Source of the DNA: Cordia subcordata
Taxonomy: Eukaryota > Streptophyta > Magnoliopsida > Boraginales > Cordiaceae
NCBI GenBank assembly: GCA_028554755.1
Contig: JAPTOF010000011.1
Coordinates: 806,001-870,000 of the forward strand
DNA length: 64,000 bases
Reading direction: 5' to 3'
Of this stretch, positions 1-12,801 are shown piece by piece. A program made the translations under genes and the position numbers. How positions within the stretch are numbered: the stretch's first letter is position 1; each line of letters opens with the position of its first letter. The notes below the pieces were generated by a model, which was not told the origin of the DNA, ran no database searches, and saw nothing but the letters and a program-made list of their open reading frames with translations.

Positions 1-726
1 TGTTACTACAAGAAGAATTCAAATTGTACAAGTAACTTCCATGACATGTGGCAAACATTTACTACTAGGAAAAAGTTTCCCACATGAAAAGTTTACAAGG
101 TTTAGGTGCCAAACTTTTTCTATAAATAGGCAAGACCTTATACCATTTCTAGTATCCAAAAAATTTTGTAGTTGATCTCTTCCATTTTGGCAAGAGAATA
201 CTACAACACATAGTACACACTTATTATGTGGTTTTTTGCTCCAGATTTTTAAGAGCATATTACTTTGCTTCTTCCCATACAAGAGGCTATTCTCTCAAGA
301 AAAATCTCTTTAACTATAGGAAAGAAGACTAGGGAGCTGCATATTTGGACACCCTTATAGTAAAATTTTTTGGTGCCCTTTGTTCGTGAGGGGGAACAAA
401 GCTCGTGACGGTTTTAGCTTCATCAAAAGCCCCACGCTTCAAGAGGTTAGCTTGACATATATTGCAAATACTAGTTATGTTCTATATGTTCTAAAGCATG
501 TTCTTGTGTGTGTTATATGGTTATTTTATTTTTCTAGCATATTTTCTTGATAGTATTTTTGAAACTATGGACTAGGATAGACCACATGTAATATTATCAA
601 TCCTATACAGTTAACATGCAAGAATTGTAGACTCATAAAATACTTGTGTTGCCAGCACGGAACAAGATTTTGATTGACTAAAAGGCTTTTACCAAGTACA
701 TCAGAAGATTCTCTATGAATTCTTCG
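1..726 (+). other. Unassigned LTR-like / promoter-like sequence
   Basis: No coding frame of interest is visible. The stretch has an AT-rich upstream part, a good TATA box at 121-128 (TATAAATA) and a downstream transcribed-looking leader, which is the layout of a plant LTR read on the plus strand. I cannot find its left edge (it may lie outside the window) or a matching partner, so the family is unknown. On the right it abuts the end of the Tat-clade integrase remnant. It could instead be the 3' untranslated region or LTR of that minus-strand element. Confidence 0.3.
121..128 (+). promoter_or_regulatory. TATA box of unassigned LTR-like sequence
   Basis: The sequence TATAAATA is followed by a GC-richer leader. 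It resembles the promoter of an LTR but no transcript evidence exists here. Confidence 0.35.
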
Positions 727-3700
727 TTATACGTAGTATTTTTTAATGTGTTTAGTGTTCCATGCAATGGTAAGAAGCGTGCCATCAGCTTTAGCAAACT
801 TAAAGGTTCCTGGTCAGATTGACATCACCACTAGATAAGGGCTTTTTGAATTTTCATCAAGCTTGTTCATGTTGCCTTTGGTAAATTGGTGTTTCTGGAG
901 AACCATGTCCCCTATGCCAACATTCTTTAGCTTTAGTCTGCTGGCCAAATGTCACTTCAAGCTTCTTTTATGGCTTCATTCTTGATTTGAGCCTCTTCTC
1001 TTATCTCATCGAGCAGCTTCATTTCAATCTTTAGGACTTCATCATTCTCTTCTTCATTAAAGTGCTTTACTCGCAACGTTGAGCAAAGGATTTCAATTAA
1101 AATCACAACTTTCGATCCATATGCCACTCTAAACAGTGTTTTGCCAGTACTGTTATGAACCATTATTCAATAACCCTATAAAATCTATGGCAATACCTCA
1201 GGACATAAGCCTTTTGCTCCTTTAGGCTTTGCTTTGAGTGTAGCAATAATACCTCTGTTGGTAACTTGCACTTGGCAATTTGTTTGTTGGTATGCTATGG
1301 TGGAGAAATACAAATTGATCTTTAATTCTCCAGCTTTTTCTCTAATGTTCTTTGAATTAAACTCTCAGCCATGATCTATGATTATGACCTTGGGTATGCC
1401 AAACTAGCATATGATGTTCTTCCACACAAAGCTCCATGTTACTTTATCGGTTATTATAGCAACTACTTCTGCCTTGACCCATTTTGTAAAGTAATCAATG
1501 GCCACAAAGGCAAACTTTCATCGTGCTTTCACAATAGACATTGGCCTGATAATTCCAGTCCCTATTTTGCGAATGGCCAAGCACTTGTTATCAGGGTTGG
1601 ACTTACAAGTGCCAAATACAGGATGTTGGCATTATTCTGACATTGGTTACATTTTGTGACAATCTCCTTAGCTGCTTTTACAATAGTCGACTAGTAATAT
1701 CATTGTCAGATTGCTTTATGTTCCATAGTTCTTGTCCCAAATGATTGTTGCACATCCCTTCATGCATTTCCCTAATAATGTATTCTCCCTCTAAATGAAT
1801 GACGTATTTCAATTGTAGTCCTCCATAGTACATTTATAAAACTAATCATGAAGCATGATAAACCATGATGATTGGTTTACCGAAGGCCTCTTAAGGCGTT
1901 CAATGCTAATAACTTCTCCTTCTTTAAAGGCAGAAGCTATTTTGGATAGTGCATTAACTTAAGCGTTATCACCTTTCGAGATCTGCTGCAATGAGAATGA
2001 TTCAAAAGTTGCAAGCACTTCCCTAATTCGTCTTTGGTACTCCCTTATCTTGCCACCTTTGGCATCAAAAGCTCCATTTACCTGTCCGTTGATTAGCTAT
2101 GAACCCATACAAGCCTTTAATGTTCGGGCCCATAGTTCTTTCAACATCTTATCCTTGACAACAACACTTCATATTCTACTTCTTTGTTGGTAATCTTGAA
2201 TTCAAATTTTACTACATATTTTAACTCACTCCCATCTGGTTTTCTAATGGAAATTCCTGCTCCCAATCCTATTTTACTAGATGTCCCATTAACATATAAT
2301 GTCAACTGCCTGATCACCTCCTCTGCTGGTTGGCTTCATTTCATATCAAAATCTACCAAGGCTTGGGCTTTGATTACTGTTCTAGGTTGGTAAATGATGT
2401 GATACTATCCCAATTCAATTGACCATGTAAGTAGTCTTCCTAATAGCTCCAGTTTGTGCAATATGTGTCTCAATGGTTGGTCGGTCATTACCTTGATTGG
2501 ATGTGCTTCAAGATATGGCTTTAATTTTTTAGCAGATATGATGAGTGCCTCAACATAATAAATTGATCGTTGGCCTTCTTCTATTTCTTGGATCAACACT
2601 AATTCAACTACTATGTTGAAATTTGACAAATATCCCAACAAAGTCTCTCCTTCTTCTGGTCAAGTTAAGATTTCTCGAGGTAGGACTTGATCTCTTCAAA
2701 TGCGTCATGGCATTTGGGAGTCCATTCGAAATCTTTGGGACTTCAGAGAATTTTGAAAAATGGCCCACAGTGATCAGCCAATCGTGACGTTAATCTACTC
2801 AGAGCTGCTATCTTTGTCGATAACGACTGTACGTTGTGTATCGTTTCGGGTGGCTCAAGATTGCATGTGGCCTCAATCTGATCTGGGTTTGCTTTGATTC
2901 CTCTATGGGTTAGCATGAATCTTAGAAATTTTCTAGGTTCAACATTATGCCAAACTTTTTCATAGTTTGGAATGCTGTATTCAAGTTAGACACATGGTCC
3001 GATTCTTTCTTGCTCTTTATGAGTATGTTGTCAATATATACCTCCATGTTGTGACCAATTTGGTATTTAAAAGCCATATTGACCATTTGCTGATACGTTG
3101 CCTTAATGTTTTTCAGCCCATAAGGCATGACTCTGCTATAATATATGCCCTAATCTATAATGAATAATGTGTGCTGCTGATCAGTGAGTGTCATCTTCAT
3201 CTGGTTATAGCCTGAGAAGGCATCCATGAATAAGAGTATCTTGAATCTTGTAGTCGAATCCACCAGTTGGCAATTCTTGGTAATGGGAAGCTATTCTTTC
3301 GATATGCTTTTTTCAGGACAGTGAAGTTTACACAGAATCTCCAAGTCCCATTTGCCTTTTGACCATTATTACATTAGACACCCACGTTGAGTAATTCATT
3401 TCTCAGATATGGCTTGCTTTTAGTAGTTTTTCCACTTTCTAGTGAATAGCTTAATTCTTTTCGACACTGAATGATTGGCATTTTTGCCTAATCGATTTTT
3501 AGCTAAGGTTGATATTTAGGCTATGTTAAATGATTCTTGTACCGATCCTTGTCATGTCAGTAGGATCCCAAGAAAATATATGAGCATTCATAGTTAAGAG
3601 CACAGAAATACATTGTCGGAGATCCACTGTTAGTTCAGCTTCAACAAATGTTTTTCTATCAGGATGTACAAAATCAACTGTCATGAGCTCTTCAACTAGA

Positions 3701-3937
3701 GTTCCTCGCTTGGGGTCATCTTTAGTAAACTCTACCATCATGTTCACGATCTTCTTTTGATCGTCGTTCGGCTTTAATGCTACTGCATAGCTTACTTTAG
3801 CGTCATGTCAATTTCTCTTTACAATTGTCACTCCATCTCTAGTCAAGAACTTCATCATCTAGTAGTAGGTTGACACGATTACCCCTACCTTATTGAGGGT
3901 AACTCTTTTAGTAATGCCATTAACAGTGCTCGGGTAG
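727..3937 (-). pseudogene. Tat-clade Ty3/gypsy pol remnant: RT, RNase H, integrase
   Basis: On the minus strand this reads, from 3937 downward, as the protease-RT linker, reverse transcriptase, RNase H and integrase of a Tat-clade (Ogre/Retand-like) element. Recognisable pieces are MPYGLKN...MEVYIDN (3128 down to about 3027), the RNase H segment with TDQPLRHILHK (2641-2405), the integrase segment FRVAYGSKVV...FNEEENDE (1163-957) and a C-terminal KHIKKYYV ending at a stop at 727-729. The RT box reads YIDN where YVDD is expected, so the second catalytic Asp is lost. Many stops and frameshifts break it. The upstream part continues at 37604-37752 and 49484-50019, the gaps being later insertions. 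Non-functional relic. Confidence 0.8.
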
Positions 3938-4839
3938 TGAAAGTGTCAAGTTTTACACCTGTAAGCGTATGGATCGTTTATGGTATAGCAGATTCGAGTG
4001 TGGGTATCGTCTCCACAGAGACGCTACCTCAGTTTGGTCTCCATGTGCTTGGGTGTTTAAAATTGGCTATGTGTGTATGTGTGTGTGCTTTTTTTAGGAT
4101 AGAAGAAAGCTCGAGAAAAGGAAAATAAACCTAAACTACAGAGAAACTATAGGTGTTAAGCTAAAGACGGAAACCTAACAAGGAGGAATGGGACCTAGGG
4201 TTGTGTTGCAATTAAAGTCAGCCTATGACAACAAATAAGATCTATCTATGGTTCGAGACTTCTACTGCCATTGTGTTGATTGGGGGCCTCTTAACCAATA
4301 CTAATGATTCAACTTGTTAGCTGGGTTTAAAGCTAAAGGCCAATCCCTCTTAGCCTATGCAATCCGTGCTTAAAACTTATCCTCTTGGCTAGGTTTAAAG
4401 CCAAGGACTACCAATTAAACATTACGTGACAAAAAGGCTTGATTAACCAACACTAACGTGAGTGAGGGATACTCTAGTCTACTTTAACTTATCCACTTGG
4501 CTGGGTTCCAAACCAAGGACTAGCACTTAAACTCGACTAAGTAAACCATGTAACCTATTAGCTGGATTTAAAGCTAAAGCCTACTCTATTATGCAAAGCC
4601 ATAAATTAACCAAAATCACATTACCCATATAAATATACAAAAGCATTTGAAGCACAAATAACACATGCATATTCACTTATTAATACATGCTTGTTTATAC
4701 AAAATTTAACAAACACATAAACATATTTGATTTTCAAGACATGGACATATTGAATCATGCCATAAATTTATATAAACAAGCATGTATTAGGAGCCAAAGA
4801 TACACAGAAATCCTTTATTCAAAGCCCTAACTTAATATA
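3938..4839 (-). repeat. Element B 3' LTR, first part (LTR type 3)
   Basis: Begins TGAAAGTGTC immediately after the TSD GGTAG. It matches the B 5' LTR (25090-25437, 36363-36900) and the solo LTR at 11029-12796, including four hairpin-forming repeats. It is interrupted after 4839 by solo LTR E and resumes at 20674. Confidence 0.85.
4317..4577. repeat. Cluster of four 20-nt hairpin repeats in LTR type 3
   Basis: Hairpins lie at 4317-4336 (stem TTAGCT/AGCTAA), 4385-4404 (TTGGCT/AGCCAA), 4497-4516 (partly decayed, TTGG/CCAA) and 4558-4577 (TTAGCT/AGCTAA). Loops are GGGTTTAA-like. The A-T versus G-C alternation in the stems is compensatory. The cluster lies downstream of the expected promoter, so it would be in the leader RNA. 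Confidence 0.7.
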
Positions 4840-4849
4840 TGATAGTCGT

Positions 4850-6542
4850 TGGTGTGCATCTCTCGAGTGCAAGCTCTAAAAACCCGTAAGCGTACAGATT
4901 GGTGTAGTAAAGTGTATGCAAGTGCGAGGTCGATTCCACAGGGAGGCTATATTGGGAGATAGATTCTTTGTGTGTGTTCTAGAGTGTGCCTAAAAAGAAA
5001 TCTAAACAATCTTTTTTTAGGATTTTCGATTTTTGATGATTGGGAGCTCTAACGGAAATGGAAAGTGGCAAACAAGTTAATCTAGAGGAACTAACAAACG
5101 GAAAGGTATTAGGGTGACTTCAACTTATGAATGGGTGATTTTATACTCAATTGCTATGGGATTAAAGAATGATGCTTACTTTAGTGATTGCTCTTAACTA
5201 GGTTGCTAAATTAGTGTCTTAATTTGCCCCTGGGACTTGGTGCGGGTCCGTCCCTAGGCGGCGCCTCCTAGAGCTACGGCGTGGTCCTCATAACCTAGGG
5301 CCTTAAGAGTGACTAACTAGCTTCCTAAATGACTTAGAATGAACCTAACCTAGTACCTAAATCATTGGCTGGATTTAAAGTCAAGACCTAGCGTCAGTAA
5401 GGTCGACTAATCCTATCCTAAAACCTATTGGCTGGTTTTAAAGCCAAAGGAGACTCAGCCTAGGCTGGCCTTAAATTATGGTTCGCATTCCAAGGTCACA
5501 ATAGAGGGATTTATTAGACATGAATATAAGCATTACCCATTTCATAGCGTCCACATATAAACACATAGACATGATTATAGCATGGATTAGATGCATTTAG
5601 TAATAAATAGACTTCAATTTATACACATGTTACTCATTTAGGCATTTAATCAAACACTTAGACATAAATGAGAAAATAACCATTTGAACAAGAAAATCAA
5701 ACATGTATATATTCAGCCATTTAATCCCATATCATAAGAGTATATAGGTAACCCATTACATAAGTTAAATCACCCTACATAAGTCTACTCAATCATAATA
5801 AGAGATAGAATGAAAGAGAGTTTATGAAGCTTCCCTTTCATCCTAGCTAATCTTGTACAAAGCTCTTGAGCAAACTTGAATCCAAATGTTCGAAACCCTC
5901 TAAATCTTCTTGCTTCACGGTGATGAAATGTGTGAGAGAATGTGTGTGATGTGGGTGAAGACTAGGGTTAAGTGTGTGTGTGTGTGGTGGGTGTGTAAAG
6001 ATCTTCCCTAGAATTATCAAAAAGGTCCTCTTTTAGTCTAAAAATTGGGCTTTTATATTGGCCTTTTATGAACTGCTGGTCGACCTAGGCGGTCGTTCGG
6101 CTTCTCTTCTTAGCTCGACTAACACTTTTAATGGTGCTCTCTGGACTGACTGGTCAACCTAACTAGTCGATCGGCTCTGGAGGGGTGGTTGTCCAGCTAT
6201 TTTTAGGAGCTCTCTGGAGTGGCTAGTCTCTTAGGTCGTCTGGCTGACTTCCTTTCTCCATTCCTTGTCTTTTAGGCCTCCAATCTTCTCATTTTGACCT
6301 GTACATCTCCCATCTTCATCATCTATCATCATTCAATCTCGATCTCAACCAAAAGTTCACCTAAATCATTGAAAACGAGCAATTAGTGTAGTAATTTGTC
6401 TCTTAAACTCAATATGTACATTTGTTTACGCTTAAGTCTATTCTTATCAAAAGCACTACACTAATGCATCTTTTAGAGCACTGAATACCTCTTAAATATA
6501 GGCAAATAATAGTGTAAGCACACACAAAAATGCAACACCTCA
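4850..6542 (-). repeat. Element D 3' LTR (type 2)
   Basis: Starts TGGTGTGCATC after the TSD and ends CCTCA next to the polypurine tract. It matches the D 5' LTR remnant and the H LTRs. It contains the CTAGG palindrome with GGCGCC core (5254-5271) and two hairpin repeats (5365-5384 with one mismatch, 5428-5447). Near 6069-6250 the CCGGTCGACCGG-type upstream array is present but heavily mutated. Confidence 0.88.
5254..5271. repeat. CTAGG...CCTAG palindrome, GGCGCC core
   Basis: The 18-nt near-palindrome CTAGGCGGCGCCTCCTAG lies in the most conserved block of the LTR. The same position in LTR type 1 has a GACGTC core (for example 25871-25888). Confidence 0.6.
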
Positions 6543-7962
6543 ACACCCCCAAACCTTCTCCTTGCTTGTCTCCAAGCAAGCCTAATCTTAAGTTTATTTC
6601 CAAAGTTGATGCAATGGATTGCCTAAAGGATTGACTCGCTATCAAGGTTAGTCTAAGAAGCATGAAGGGGGCATTCCTATTGTGGAAAGATTCCTAAGCC
6701 TGTTTAGATCTTCCCTCTACTCATAAATGGTCTCGTTCTTTGCAGGAATTTCTCAAGTAGCCAAGCCACCACAAGCTTGGAATTCTCATTCACACATACG
6801 AGATGTTGATATTTCGTGCTCCCTCACTAACATGGCCTCCCCAACATGCACCAAGTCTCAAAGATGAGATAGGAGAATATACAAACATAATGGCTTAAAA
6901 CAAGCCTTATTCACATATTTACATAGAAGATAACTTGTGCTATGTTGCCATTGTGTTACTTATGCACTTATTCACAAAACTTTTTGGTGCCATTGGCTTT
7001 TTCTCTTTTTTTCATTTTTTTAATATACATTTTCGCACCTTTATGCCTTTTTCAAATTTTTTTTTGGATTTTTCATGCTTTGTGTTGTATTCACAAAAAG
7101 AAAAGAAAAAGAAAAAGAAAGGCTTAGGCACATCAAAAAGAACCAATCAAGGAAGAGGCACTCATATCAATAGCCCTTTTTTCAACACTCTTTCCTACCA
7201 AGCTGTAGGGTGGCCACATGAGTTATTCTTAAAGGTCTTCACTCCCCAAAACTTTGGAGGGCATCCCCTCTCAAACTTAGTTTTCAAACCACTCTATTCA
7301 TTTTCCCACAATGCATCTCATCTTCACAAATCAATAGAGTCAATCACAATAGCCAACACAATGATCAACAAAGAAATAAATGACTCTACATACATCAAAA
7401 TTAAAAAAAAAATTCATCATTTTCAAGCGCATAATGTGATCTACCCTAAGCAAGATATATGACAAGAAAACATATATGACAAGAAAACCAAACTCCTACA
7501 CCCCCAACCTAAACTTTGCTTGTCCTGAAGAAAATAGATCAAACACATAAACAAGCAATTTGACATTAGGAAGCAAGTAAGGGTGGTGGGGATGGGGTAA
7601 AAACATGGGGAACAAGTAGAGAAAGGATAGATAAAACCTTGCATTTTCTTCAAAGCTTAGATAAAACGTTGCATTTTCTTCAAAGCTTTCCATGCCAATG
7701 ATAAATCACCATATTACTAATCCTGTGATTCACTATTCATAAACACTCACAAAGACAACAAGATTAGTAGCATTGCCTATGCATGCTTGCATTGGCACGT
7801 GCAATAATAGGCAATGGTGTATCTTATGGGACAAAGGATCAGGATTCAACACTTTGGTTTAAATGCAAGAAAGATAAAAGAAAGAAAATAAAAGGAAAAG
7901 AAAGTGAAACAAATGCAAAACTACAAAATTGAACCTAGGTTCCCTCCTAGTAGCGCTAACCA
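6543..7962 (-). other. Element D 3' non-coding region with polypurine tract
   Basis: Between the integrase end and the 3' LTR there is no convincing sense protein. On the minus strand it holds the polypurine tract (6543-6560), a hairpin CTTGCTTG/CAAGCAAG next to it (6561-6580), an A/G-rich block near 6990-7120, and a second polypurine-like tract near 7500 whose hairpin is decayed. The plus-strand frame at 6935-7462 is the complement of the purine-rich block and is not a gene. Athila elements often carry an env-like ORF here; I see none. Confidence 0.6.
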
Positions 7963-9399
7963 TCATGCTGTCAACTGGGCAAATACCAACTCATCTTCAA
8001 CTTCCATAGTGGGATCTTGAAGCATTAAAGCCTCCACATGAGCCATGCTTGGATCATATGCGTGCTTTTGGTGTTGCCCATTCACCATCAACTCTTGACC
8101 ATCCTTCAAGTCCTTGATCTTGACTGCTCCAGAAGGGTAGGCAACCATCACCTCATATAGACTATCCCATCTTGTCTTAAGCTTACCTGGAAAGAGTTTC
8201 AATCGTGAGTTGAACAACCAAACTTTATCTGAGGGAGAGAATGATTTCTTAATAATATGTTTATCATGAATTCTCTTCATCCTATCCTTATAAAGCGTGT
8301 CGTTCTCATACGCCTCAAATATAAGCTCGTCCAAGTCTTCTAGGTCTAGTTTCCTTTTCTCACCCGCTCTTGCCAAATCAAAATTTCGGGCTTTGATTGC
8401 CTAATAAGCCCTATGCTCAAGTTCTACCGGCAAGTGACTAGCTCTCCTATAAATCAATCTATACGGAGACATACCAATAGGAGTCTTAAAGGTGGTACGG
8501 TAAGCCCACAAAGCATCATTTACCCTAATAGACCAATCTCTCCTATCGGGCCTAACTATTTCCTCTAGAATGTGCTTGATCTCGCTATTAGATACCTCTA
8601 CTTGTCCACTAGTCTGCAGGTGATAAGGAGTGGCTACCTTATGGGTGACCGAATATCTTCTCAATAAGGCCTCTAAAGTCCTATGGCAAAAATGCAAACC
8701 CCCATCACTAATCAAGAACCTAGGGACTCCAAATCTAGAGAAAATGTTCTCCTTAATAAACTTAACCACTACCCTATGGTCATTAGTGCATGTGGGAACT
8801 GCCTCAACCCATTTGGACACATAATCAACGGCTACTAAAATATATTAGTACCCAAAGAAAGGTGGAAATAGATCCATGAAATCTATACCGCAAACATCAA
8901 ACAGCTCATATGGAAGAATAGGGGATAAAGGCATCATGTTTCTCCTAGAGATGGACACGGATTGTTGACATCTAAAACACTTTTTGCAATACTCTTGGGC
9001 GTCCCTAAAGAGAGTGGGCTAAAATAGTCCATATTGCAAGACCTTTGCAGCAGTCTTCTTCCCACTAAAATGACCCCCACACCCCTCATCATGACACATA
9101 CTCAAAACATTCTCAAACTTGTCCTCAGGCACACATCGACAAATCATTTGATTCGCACACACTTTGAAAAGATAGGGATCCTCCTAAAAGAAATGCCTAA
9201 CTTGTGCTAGGAACCTATCTTTTTCTCTCTTCTCCCAATAAGAAGGAAAGCGCCCTGTGGCAAGATAATTGACAATATGAGCAAACCAAGGTGTGTGATG
9301 AGAGATGGCAAACAACTCATCGAGGATTGAATCATGAAAAGGAGATGGATCACCAGAAGATTTGCTAACAAGACGGGAAAGATGATTCGCAACTAAATT
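7963..9399 (-). pseudogene. Element D integrase (Athila clade), broken
   Basis: Integrase would insert the cDNA into host chromatin. The core reads [10 protein letters not shown]...ISDGG...[11 protein letters not shown] (8820-8401), so the second catalytic Asp and the Glu of the D-D-E triad are kept, and GIDF with the first Asp is readable near 8880. A C-terminal part with [20 protein letters not shown] lies at 8376-7963. A CAA-to-TAA stop between the first Asp and the core, and a stop after HRAY (about 8401), break the frame. Confidence 0.8.
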
Positions 9400-10782
9400 T
9401 TATCTATCCTTCTTTTCCCGGATTTCTATGTCAAACTCTTGAAGGAGGAGCAACCACCTAATCAAGCGCGGCTTAGATTCTTTCTTAGACAACAAATACT
9501 TCAATACCGTATGATCAGTGAAGGCAATCACTTTGGACCCTAGGATGTATGACCTAAACTTGTCAAGGGAGAAGACTATTGCTAGAAGCTCTTTTTCCGT
9601 GGTGGTATAGTTCTTTTGAGCTTGATCAAGAGTCTTGTTAGCATAGTACACAACATAGGGCAACTTATCCTTCCTTTGACCTAAAACAGCTCCTATCGCA
9701 TAATCGGATGCATCACACATAACCTCAAATGGGACACTGTTGTTAGGTGGCTGGATAATTAGGAATGTAGACAATAAGGATTTAAGCCTATTGAAAGCTC
9801 TAACACATTCATCATCAAAGTCAAAAGGGACATCTTGTGATAGAGCCTAGACAAGGGACATGCAATGTGACTAAAATCCTTAATGAATCTATGGTAGAAT
9901 CCTGCATGTCCTAGAAAAGATCTAACATCCTTGACACACTTAGGGATGGGCAATTTCTCAATCAATTCTACCTTAGCTAGGTCAACTTGAATACTACTAG
10001 ATGAAACTATATGACCCAACACTATCCCTCGTTGCACCATAAAGTGGGATTTCTCCCAACTCAACACCATATTCTTTTCCACACATCAGTCTAAGACTAA
10101 AGAAAGGTGACTCAAACACTCAACAAAACTATCACCAAAGACTGAAAAGTCATCCATGAAAATCTATAAATGCTTCTTTATCATGTCACTAAAAATGGCC
10201 ATCGTACACCTCTAAAATGTTGCTGGGGCATTACATAGACTGAAAGGCATCCTCCTATAGGCAAAAGTGCCATAGGGACAAGTAAAGGTAGCCTTCTCCT
10301 AGTCCTTAGGAAACACGGGGATCTGATTATAACCCTAATAGCCATCTAGAAAATAATAGTAGCTATGCCCAGCTACTCTATCTAAGATCTAATCTAGAAA
10401 AAGCAATGGGAAATGATCCTTCCTAGTTTTGGAGTTGAGCTTCCTATAATAAATACAAACTCTTCAGCTCGTGGGAGTATGTGTAGGGATAAGACTTCTT
10501 AGGGACGACTTGAACTGGGCTAACCCACTTATTACCGGAGATCGAATAAATGATGCCTGCATCTAAAAGCTTAATGATCTCTTTCTTAACTACTTCACTT
10601 ATGTGTGGGTAGCCTCCTTTGCATCTCCCTAGAAGGAATGGCTCCGTCCTCAAGGTGAATACAATGCATACAAATTGAAGGGTCAATACCTCTCAAATCA
10701 TCAAATTTCCACCCTATAGCTTTCCTATGTTTCCTAAGAATCTCTAAGAGACGCTCCTCATGCTCACTAGAAATATCAGAAG
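9400..10782 (-). pseudogene. Element D reverse transcriptase and RNase H, broken
   Basis: RNase H is clear at 9774-9400: [31 protein letters not shown] and [11 protein letters not shown] give the catalytic Asp/Glu/Asp residues. The RT thumb is at 10082-9759. The RT fingers and palm (10082-10690) are scarred: a CAG-to-TAG stop at 10301-10299 in the EDQEK position, another TAG replacing the Gln of TFQR, and a further stop in GYSGYNQ. Confidence 0.8.
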
Positions 10783-11028
10783 CTATAATGACTGGAAGGG
10801 CTCACTAGGGCCTAGGAATGCATATTTCAAATGGTCGGGAAGTAGTTTAAGCTCTAAAGAAGGGCTAGGCTCAACCAAGGGGGACTCAACCTTAACATGA
10901 TCAATGGGGACGTTACTAGAATCAAGACTAGAAGGATTAAGCTTAAGTGACTTATCAATCAAAGGACTCTCAATCAAGGAAGTAGAAGCTACACATTTCC
11001 GCTTTAGGGTCTCCAAATCAAAGCTAGA

Positions 11029-12796
11029 TGATATCGCTATATGAGCACAAGCCTTAAAAGCCCGCAAGTGCACGGGACGTGTGCAGTACAGTGTGTGCAA
11101 GTGCTGGGTCGAATCCACAGGGAGGCTACCTTAGTTTAGTTTCTGTGTACTGGGGTGCCTTAAACTAGCTACGTGCGTGTGTGTACTTACTTTGAGATGG
11201 AAGGGAACTCGGAAAAAAAAGAAAATAAACTAATCTATGGAGGAACTTAAGGGAGCCAAACTAAGGAAGGAGACACTTATAAAGAAGAAGGGGGACCTAG
11301 GGCGATTGCATTGCAACTAGACTTAGGCTATGAGAACGGATGAGGTCTATCTAAGGCTCGAGAGTTCTATTGCCGTTGTGTTGATCGGGGGTTCTCCTAA
11401 CCAATACTAGTGGTTTAACCCATTAGCTGGATTTAAAGCTAAGGGCCAATCCCTCCTAGCCTACGCAATTCGTGTGTAGAACTTATCCTCTTGGCTGTGT
11501 TTAAAGCCAAGGACTAGCATCTAAGCACTACATGACATTAAGGCTCAATTAACCAACACTAACGTGGATGAGGGATACTCTAGTCTAGGTTAACTTATTC
11601 GCTTGGCTGGATTTAAAGCCAAGGATTAGCACCTAAACTCGACTAAGCAAAGCATGTAACCTATTAGCTGGATTTAAAGCTAAGGCCTGCTCTACTAAGC
11701 AAAGCCATGAGATTACGCACAATCACATCACCCAAATAAGTAGATAAGAGCATTTGAAGCACAAATAACACATGCATATTCACTTAGGCATTTTAACAAA
11801 CACATAGACATGCTTGATTTCCAATACATAGACATATTGAATCATGCCATAAATTTATGTAAATAAATATGTATTAAGAGCCAAATATCTACACAAATCC
11901 ATTATTCAATGCCCTAATCTAATATACAATGACAATCAACCCTAAATCTAGCCTAATCTAGCAACATATTTACAAGAAATAGAGAAAGAACAAGAAGAAC
12001 TTCCCTAAATTCTTGCTTCCAAATCCGTACAAATCCTTCAATTCTTTGTTTGCTGCTTCAATCCTTGCTTGGTGTGGGGTTTAAATGGTGGTTTAGGGTG
12101 GTTTGTGTAGTGGGTTGAGGTTAGGGTTTATTAGGGTTTAAGAAATAAAAGTTCCTCCCCTCAAAAGGGCTGAAAAGTGGCTTAAATAAAGCTTTCAACG
12201 CGTCCAGCCGGGGGCCCAGCCGGTCGACCGGCTTTGGGCCTAAGTCGTCCGGTCGACCGGCTTGGTTGTCCGGCCTATACAGAGGCTAACCGATCTTGAT
12301 AGTAAAATGGTCATATCTTGCTCGTTTTCGCTCTGATTCCCGCACCGTTTTTTTCTATGGCTTTGTATCGTCGTGGAGAATCTCCCAAGCATATTTTGCA
12401 CCCTAAAATGTATCCAAAATTTGTCCATGTCCTTTTTAGGTTGCAAGATCCGAATTTGGCTCACGTTTCGCTCAGTTTCGCCTCGGTCGCTCCTTCTTTC
12501 TTCCGGCCATTTCCAAAAGCACTTTTCTTCATTCCTTTGCATCCAAAACACCCTTGGATTTGTTCCACACTTCAATCACCCTCAGTTAAGCTCCAATTAT
12601 CTTCCCAAATCACACCTTAAACAAGCAAGAAACGTACATTAGTGTAGCATTTAAGTCCTAAGTTCAACTATGAACGTGTAGACCCTAATATGCATGAGTA
12701 TGACCTAAATGTTAAACTAATACATCAAATGAAGCTCAAAACACCTCAAAACAAGTATATAATTGCAAAATATAAACACACAAAATAGACACATCA
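11029..12796 (-). mobile_element. Solo LTR of B type (type 3) inside element D
   Basis: Starts TGATATCGC, ends CACATCA, with TSD CTAGA at 11024-11028 and 12797-12801. It has no internal region. It shows the four-hairpin cluster of LTR type 3 (11423-11683), and near 12200-12290 a CCGGTCGACCGG-containing upstream block. It splits the D polyprotein between protease and RT. Because D lies within E and E within the B 3' LTR, this family moved both before and after those insertions. Confidence 0.88.
11423..11683. repeat. Cluster of four hairpin repeats in solo LTR
   Basis: Hairpins at 11423-11442 (TTAGCT/AGCTAA), 11491-11510 (TTGGCT/AGCCAA), 11603-11622 (TTGGCT/AGCCAA) and 11664-11683 (TTAGCT/AGCTAA). 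All four stems are fully paired, and the order A-T, G-C, G-C, A-T is the same as in the B element LTRs. Confidence 0.7.
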
Positions 12797-12801
12797 CTAG
12801 A

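Noticed and set aside
6935..7462. Plus-strand frame of 175 codons
   Set aside because: It is the complement of the A/G-rich 3' region of a minus-strand element; Phe/Lys-rich, and not conserved as a frame in A, H, B or N.
8630..8824. Plus-strand frame (repeated at 42120-42314)
   Set aside because: Complement of conserved integrase core sequence; similarity between copies follows from the minus-strand gene.
12240..12642. Several overlapping frames on both strands
   Set aside because: They lie inside the U3 region of a solo LTR and are not shared with the other LTR copies.
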